DNA of 64,000 nucleotides from Heyndrickxia sp050281185 (GTDB lineage: Bacteria; Bacillota; Bacilli; Bacillales; Bacillaceae_C). Made by a program: the position numbers and the translations under genes. The notes under the pieces are model-generated. The model had not been told where the DNA came from. It ran no database searches and saw only the letters and a list, made by a program, of their open reading frames with translations. Positions 59,966-64,000 of the stretch are shown here, piece by piece (position 1 is the first letter of the stretch; each line of letters opens with the position of its first letter). The stretch covers positions 186,001 to 250,000 of the forward strand of contig NZ_JBNNWS010000006.1 in the NCBI RefSeq assembly GCF_050281185.1, in the 5' to 3' direction.

Positions 59966-61450
59966 TTATGAATTAACGTACCAGATCACTTTTGTTTGCA
60001 CATATTGTTCAAAAGCTTCTAAGCCATTGTCTTTGCCACCGAAGCCAGATTGTTTAAAGCCACCAAATGGGGTGGTGATATCGCCCTCACTAAAGCCATT
60101 CACAGAAACTGTACCAGCTTTAATGGCACGTGCCACGCGCATCGTACGCTGTACATTTTGGCTATAAAAAGAAGCAGCCAATCCGTAAGAGGTGTTATTG
60201 GCAAGGGCGATTGCTTCTTCTTCGGTTTTGAAAGTGCTAACCGCTAAAATAGGACCAAAGACTTCGTTTTGGAACAAGGTCATGTTGGCAGTCACATTGT
60301 CAAAAATAGTGGGTTCGATGTACCAGCCACTGCCCACATCACTGAGAATTTTACCGCCAGTAACTAACCGACCACCTTCTTGAGGCGTAATGTCTAAGAA
60401 CGATTTCACTTTAATAAAGTGTGCTTCTTCAACCATGGGGCCGATTGCAACTGACTCATCCATGGGGTTACCCACTTTCCAGCTGGTTAATCCGGATTTT
60501 AATTTTTCCAATAAGTTGTCTTTGATGGATTCGTGCACGATTAAACGTGAACCGCAACTACAGTTTTCACTCATGTTCCAGAAGGCGGCAGATAGAATAT
60601 GCGGAACAGCCGCATCTAAATCAGCATCTTCAAAAACCACTTGTGGGCTTTTGCCACCGCACTCTAAGACAATTTCTTTGAGGTTACTTTCTGCTGAGTA
60701 CTTCAAGAAATACCTACCCACTTCAGTTGAACCCGTGAATGAGACAATGTCCACATCCATGTGCCGACCCAATGGTTCTCCTACTTTTTCTCCCAAACCA
60801 CACACCAAGCTTAAAGCACCTTTTGGTACACCTGCTTCATAAGCAAGTTCAATCATACGGAAAGCGCTAAGTGAAGTTAATTCAGCAGGTTTCACAATCA
60901 CGGAATTACCAGCGGCTAAAGCGGGTGCCACTTTCCAAGCAAACATTTGTGCTGGGAAGTTCCAAGGTAACACCGCACCAACCACGCCAATGGGTTCAGT
61001 GATAATCAAGCCCAATGCATCGTTACCCGTAGGAGCGACTTTGCCAAAGAGTTTATCAATGGCTTCGGCATACCAATAAAATGTATCGATGGTTGCTGGT
61101 ATGTCAGTATTCAAACATTCGGTAATGGGTTTACCAGCATCAACGCAATCCAAGGCGGCCAATTCTTCGCTGTGTTCTTTTAGCAATTGTCCCCAGCGAA
61201 TCATCACTTTTTTGCGCTCACTGGGGGATAATTGACTCCAAATACCTGCTTCAAATGAGTCTCTGGCTACCTTAACAGCAGCATCAACATCCCGTGCATC
61301 GCCATCGGCAATATAGCCAATTAAACTGTTGTCGATTGGGGTGAAGTTTTCTAATTTGCCAGCTGCTCTCGTAAAACCATCAATTAAATTGCCTGCCCAT
61401 AGTTTGCCTTCTTTGGCAAGGGAAAAAACTTGTTCTTTTTTTACGGTCAT
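59966..61450 (-). CDS. NAD(P)-dependent aldehyde dehydrogenase (PuuC/BADH-like)
   Basis: Oxidises an aldehyde to its acid, 494 aa. It begins NLIDGFTRAAGKLENFTPID, has the PWNFPAQMFAWKVAPALAAG cofactor region, VSFTGSTEVGRYFLK, the catalytic Glu in LECGGKSP and the Cys in SENCSCGSRLIVH. The latter has a second Cys two residues on, an unusual detail. It ends EQYVQTKVIWYVNS, typical of the gamma-aminobutyraldehyde/betaine aldehyde group (ALDH9-like). ATG 61450 with GGAGGAGAG upstream; longer in-frame starts are unlikely. GC content is far above its neighbours (see findings). Substrate unassigned. Confidence 0.87.
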   Translation of the reverse strand: MTVKKEQVFSLAKEGKLWAGNLIDGFTRAAGKLENFTPIDNSLIGYIADGDARDVDAAVKVARDSFEAGIWSQLSPSERKKVMIRWGQLLKEHSEELAALDCVDAGKPITECLNTDIPATIDTFYWYAEAIDKLFGKVAPTGNDALGLIITEPIGVVGAVLPWNFPAQMFAWKVAPALAAGNSVIVKPAELTSLSAFRMIELAYEAGVPKGALSLVCGLGEKVGEPLGRHMDVDIVSFTGSTEVGRYFLKYSAESNLKEIVLECGGKSPQVVFEDADLDAAVPHILSAAFWNMSENCSCGSRLIVHESIKDNLLEKLKSGLTSWKVGNPMDESVAIGPMVEEAHFIKVKSFLDITPQEGGRLVTGGKILSDVGSGWYIEPTIFDNVTANMTLFQNEVFGPILAVSTFKTEEEAIALANNTSYGLAASFYSQNVQRTMRVARAIKAGTVSVNGFSEGDITTPFGGFKQSGFGGKDNGLEAFEQYVQTKVIWYVNS

Positions 61451-61466
61451 TTGTCTCTCCTCCAGA

Positions 61467-62333
61467 TTATTTTTTAAAGAAAGCCAAGAATTCTGCTTTT
61501 TCTTCTTCTGATAAATCAGATAAAGGTAGGCGTACCATACCGACTTCGATTTCACCTTTCAGGCAGCCTAGTTTGGCTTTTTGGTTATAGTTGCCGGACT
61601 CCATTGAGTAAATAGTAGGGTAGATAGCGCGCATGATTTGTCGAGCTTTGTCCCAGTCACCAGCTTGCGCAGCATTGAACATGGCGACTTGTTCTTCTGG
61701 GAACACATTACCTGCACCAGCAATCCAGCTTTTTGCACCCCAGAAGAAAAAGTCCACGGGTTGATCATCACAACCACAAATTACTTCAAAATTCTCAAAT
61801 GGGGTTTGTAGCAAGCGTAAAGCGCGGCTAAAGTCACCACTGCTTTCTTTAATACCGACAATATTGGGATTTTTCGCCAAATACACCACGGTGTCGTATT
61901 CAATTTCAATGCCAATACGAGCAGGAAAGTTGTACATGATAATGGGTAAATCGGTTGCCGCTGCCACAGTTTCGTAATGGGCAATCACACCAATTTGGTC
62001 GGGCAGGCTATAAGAAGTGGGTGCTAACATCAAGCCTTCATAGCCCAAAGCTTTGGCTTGTTTAGCGCGGTTAACCGCCCCTTCGGTTGATAAATCATTG
62101 ATACCGGCAATCAAAGTTATGTGACCTTTGGCGACTTCTGCTACGGTTTTTAAAACGCTTTCACGTTCTGCTTCGTTTAAGGCGTAATATTCGCCAGTGG
62201 TGCCACAAACCACCAAGCCATTTACGCCTTTATTGATAAAGGCTTTAGTTAATTGTTTTAAGGTTTCTACATCCAAGCTTTTATCGCTTTTAAAAGGGGT
62301 AACCAAAGGAACCAAAATGCCATGAAAATTCAT
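61467..62333 (-). CDS. DHDPS/NAL family aldolase-type lyase (DapA-like)
   Basis: TIM-barrel Schiff-base lyase of 288 aa. The family motifs are intact: LVPLVTPFKSDKSLDVETLK, GVNGLVVCGTTGEYYALNEA (T-T-G-E), Tyr in LPIIMYNFPARIGI and the Schiff-base Lys in NIVGIKESSGDF. Family members include dihydrodipicolinate synthase, N-acetylneuraminate lyase and sugar-acid or hydroxyproline-path dehydratases/deaminases. In this operon a catabolic role is more likely than lysine synthesis. The ATG at 62333 is preferred since GGAG lies seven bases before it; ATG 62339 is also possible. It precedes the aldehyde dehydrogenase by 16 bases and is likewise GC-rich. Confidence 0.87.
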   Translation of the reverse strand: MNFHGILVPLVTPFKSDKSLDVETLKQLTKAFINKGVNGLVVCGTTGEYYALNEAERESVLKTVAEVAKGHITLIAGINDLSTEGAVNRAKQAKALGYEGLMLAPTSYSLPDQIGVIAHYETVAAATDLPIIMYNFPARIGIEIEYDTVVYLAKNPNIVGIKESSGDFSRALRLLQTPFENFEVICGCDDQPVDFFFWGAKSWIAGAGNVFPEEQVAMFNAAQAGDWDKARQIMRAIYPTIYSMESGNYNQKAKLGCLKGEIEVGMVRLPLSDLSEEEKAEFLAFFKK

Positions 62334-62393
62334 CTTCATTCTCCTCAAATTATTAATTTTTTTTAGTAATAGATTACTTGATTAAAAATTTTA

Positions 62394-62414
62394 AATTGAA
62401 GTCATACTTCAATT
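62394..62414. promoter_or_regulatory. Perfect palindrome upstream of the dapA-like operon
   Basis: AATTGAAGT (62394-62402) and ACTTCAATT (62406-62414) are exact inverted copies with a 3-base centre (CAT). It lies 61 bases before the operon start codon, the usual place for an operator. The XRE-cupin protein at 63079 is the obvious candidate to bind it. Confidence 0.6.
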
Positions 62415-63078
62415 ATTTATGATGTTAGCACACAGAATCTTCGTTGTAAATTGAATTTTTAGAATATTTTTTTTAAAAAAAATCCTTCCCTTCTTGATTT
62501 GTAATTAATTACTATTTAAGTGTCACTTCATTTCGAAATTTAATGGGATTATTTATTTATCCAAAACAATATTGATCAATTGTTTGTAGTCAACATATCC
62601 ACGATTAAAAATATAAAGAGCACTTGGATAAATCTAAATAAATTCGTCCATTTGTGTACGATAGGCGTGTTTAGCTGGTAACAGAACAACTCTATCTGGT
62701 ACCGTCAAATCTTTAGTTACAACCACTCGTAAGTGAATTTACTAAATTTCTGTTCAGCGATTACTTTTAATAGTTCATTAATTGTGGTTTTTGTGTTAGT
62801 TTTATCCATGCATACTCCTTTTAATTGGGGATTTGAACAGGACTACCAAACCTAATTATAAGGAGTTTTATGATATTATTAAATTGATGAATTTACCATT
62901 AAAATACATTTTAAATTGAAAAATATCTTCACAAATGAGAATTAATTTAATATATAACTAATGAAATTTTATATATTTATTTTTTCTATTTTCGAAGTGA
63001 ATGTAAATAGTGCCTCTTAGTAAATAAACTTCACAGAAGAGTAAGCATGATTAATGTCATTAAAGGGAGTGGGGAAAA
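62415..63078. other. Intergenic region holding a broken gene
   Basis: Apart from the remnant at 62634-62809 the sequence is AT-rich, with no intact frame. 62881-63078 must hold the promoter of the XRE-cupin gene but no clear -35/-10 pair was seen. Confidence 0.4.
62634..62809 (-). pseudogene. Unidentified gene remnant with frameshift
   Basis: ATG 62809 with AAAGGAG six bases upstream reads MDKTNTKTTINELLKVIAEQ and stops at TAA after 30 codons. A second frame, overlapping from about 62729, continues RVVVTKDLTVPDRVVLLPAK to a TAG at 62634. The intact ribosome site and two protein-like frames suggest a decayed gene, perhaps once part of the adjacent catabolic operon. Family not recognised. Confidence 0.45.
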
Positions 63079-63621
63079 GTGAACGATGAAATTGGAATAA
63101 AAATAAAGAAATTACGAAAAGAGCGTAAGTTAACATTAAAACAAATAGCAGATCATACTAATCTTTCTATCAGCTTTTTATCTCAAGTGGAACGTTCAAA
63201 ATCATCTATTACGCTTGAATCATTGAAAAAAATTTCTGAAGCACTTGGAGTCAATCCAAGCTACTTCTTTTCAAAATCCGATAAGAAAGTAGAAACAACT
63301 GTTATGAGAAACGTAATTAAAACTAGCACCCTTAATAACCAATTTTTTTATAGGGATTTAGCGGGCAACATTGAAAATCCACTATTTAATCCTATATTAG
63401 TCTTGCTTAATCCAGGTGCTAATAAAGAAGATTCTTATTCACATTCGGGGCAAGAATTTCTTTACGTTCTAGAAGGGAAGCTTACAATCCTTATTGACAA
63501 AGAGGAGCATGATTTGAATCCCTTTGACTGTATTTTCCTAGATTCAACAACCCCCCACAATTGGATTAATAAAACAGATTCGATTGTAAAATTCCTTTGC
63601 ATTTCAAGTATTCCTGTATAG
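63079..63621 (+). CDS. XRE-family regulator with C-terminal cupin domain
   Basis: Transcription factor of 180 aa. Residues 4-60 are an XRE helix-turn-helix (GIKIKKLRKERKLTLKQIAD, HTNLSISFLSQVERSKSS). The cupin domain (about 95-180) carries the small-molecule binding barrel with SHSGQEFLYVLEGKLTILID and FLDSTTPHNWIN. PuuR-type proteins of this design sense metabolites of the pathway they regulate. GTG 63079 follows AAGGGAGTGGGG. It is divergent from the dapA-aldh-MHS operon and most likely controls it. Confidence 0.88.
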   Translation: MNDEIGIKIKKLRKERKLTLKQIADHTNLSISFLSQVERSKSSITLESLKKISEALGVNPSYFFSKSDKKVETTVMRNVIKTSTLNNQFFYRDLAGNIENPLFNPILVLLNPGANKEDSYSHSGQEFLYVLEGKLTILIDKEEHDLNPFDCIFLDSTTPHNWINKTDSIVKFLCISSIPV

Positions 63622-63788
63622 GTTTCAACGGGTTAATTGGACATTATGATTATTGAGGTAGCTTCGAGTCATTCGTCCTTTACGATAAAGCGTTCTTTGT
63701 TGTTTCAATCGTAGGCGCCTTTCTAATTGGTGTATTCGATATGCTCATTATCATTACAACCATCAATTTATTTTAATAGAGCGTGGAA
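63622..63788. other. Gene remnant, C-terminal membrane fragment
   Basis: A plus-strand frame from about 63663 reads FESFVLYDKAFFVVSIVGAF, then LIGVFDMLIIITTINLF and TAA at 63774-63776. There is no start codon or ribosome site. It looks like the end of a membrane protein gene whose beginning has been lost. Confidence 0.4.
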
Positions 63789-63836
63789 AAAAAGCTGATT
63801 TCCCCTAACCATTAGAGGAATCAGCTTTACTTTTCC
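63789..63836. terminator. Terminator
   Basis: AAAGCTGATTTCC (63791-63803) pairs with GGAATCAGCTTT (63817-63828), followed by ACTTTTCC; A-runs on the other side could serve the minus strand. The remaining bases to 64000 show no gene. Confidence 0.65.
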
Positions 63837-64000
63837 ATATTTCAGGACAGTTCACTCTAGCTATAAAGCACAATTTACCAATTTGCGAGGCGTAATTTCA
63901 TAGATATGCAGCTTGAACTACTTCCTTACCATTACTCATGTGGCATGACACTTCTTTCTAAACCGGAAGGTGTCGGATATTTTGATAGTAATATTTTTAT

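Noticed and set aside
61467..62348. Lysine-biosynthetic dapA or N-acetylneuraminate lyase
   Set aside because: Motifs place it in the superfamily only; operon with an aldehyde dehydrogenase and transporter points to catabolism but the substrate cannot be chosen among sugar acids, hydroxyproline intermediates and others.

Overview
The window looks like chromosomal DNA of a low-GC, endospore-forming Bacillaceae bacterium. Most genes have strong GGAGG-type ribosome sites, TTG and GTG starts are frequent, and the content is Bacillus-like: a ComK homologue, a YjcZ-type tiny membrane protein, OpuA and GbsR, a YwqC/D/E tyrosine-kinase module, GtaB and TagU/LytR. No rRNA, tRNA, CRISPR array or complete insertion sequence was recognised. 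Small repeats of REP/BIME or MITE type are common, and several genes are broken by single-base homopolymer changes, in-frame stops or truncation.

Layout. 0-6 kb: a small membrane protein, a six-helix membrane protein, a short ComK-family regulator divergent from an alternative sigma factor, a frameshifted rhodanese gene, a cluster of DnaA-box-like sites around a 52-aa gene, and a membrane diguanylate cyclase. 6-14 kb: a YitT protein, a TetR/MFS efflux pair with mirrored operator-like sites, a GNAT enzyme, and opuAA-AB-AC (glycine betaine import) divergent from a GbsR/OpcR regulator. 14-22 kb: accessory genes, including a chimera of an unrelated N-terminus with a XerS-like catalytic domain, a second betaine importer of OpuF type with the binding protein fused to the permease, a beta-propeller-like protein and small orphan genes.

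23-44 kb: one large exopolysaccharide/capsule locus. It opens with a co-polymerase, BY-kinase and PHP phosphatase. A structured RNA of probable EAR/epsC type and a strong terminator follow, then gtaB and about 15 sugar genes. The order capD-capM-capN-capL-capE-capF-capG matches the enzymes that in Staphylococcus aureus type 5/8 capsule make D-FucNAc and L-FucNAc and load them on the lipid carrier. Added glycosyltransferases, a hexapeptide acyltransferase, Wzy, Wzx, UDP-glucose dehydrogenase and a UDP-glucuronate 4-epimerase suggest a Wzx/Wzy polymer containing FucNAc and a uronic acid. An LCP ligase just downstream could attach it to the wall.

45-58 kb: a GNAT gene and a MocR regulator beside an AhpD-like gene, small sporulation-type proteins and remnants, a YHYH cell-surface protein, a malX-malY-rpiR operon with a probable cre site, a CPBP protease and an Rpn/PD-(D/E)XK nuclease whose 3' end is tandemly duplicated. 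58-64 kb: a catabolic operon dapA-like, aldehyde dehydrogenase, MHS transporter. The first two genes are clearly richer in GC than their surroundings. A perfect palindrome precedes the operon and an XRE-cupin regulator lies beyond a broken gene.
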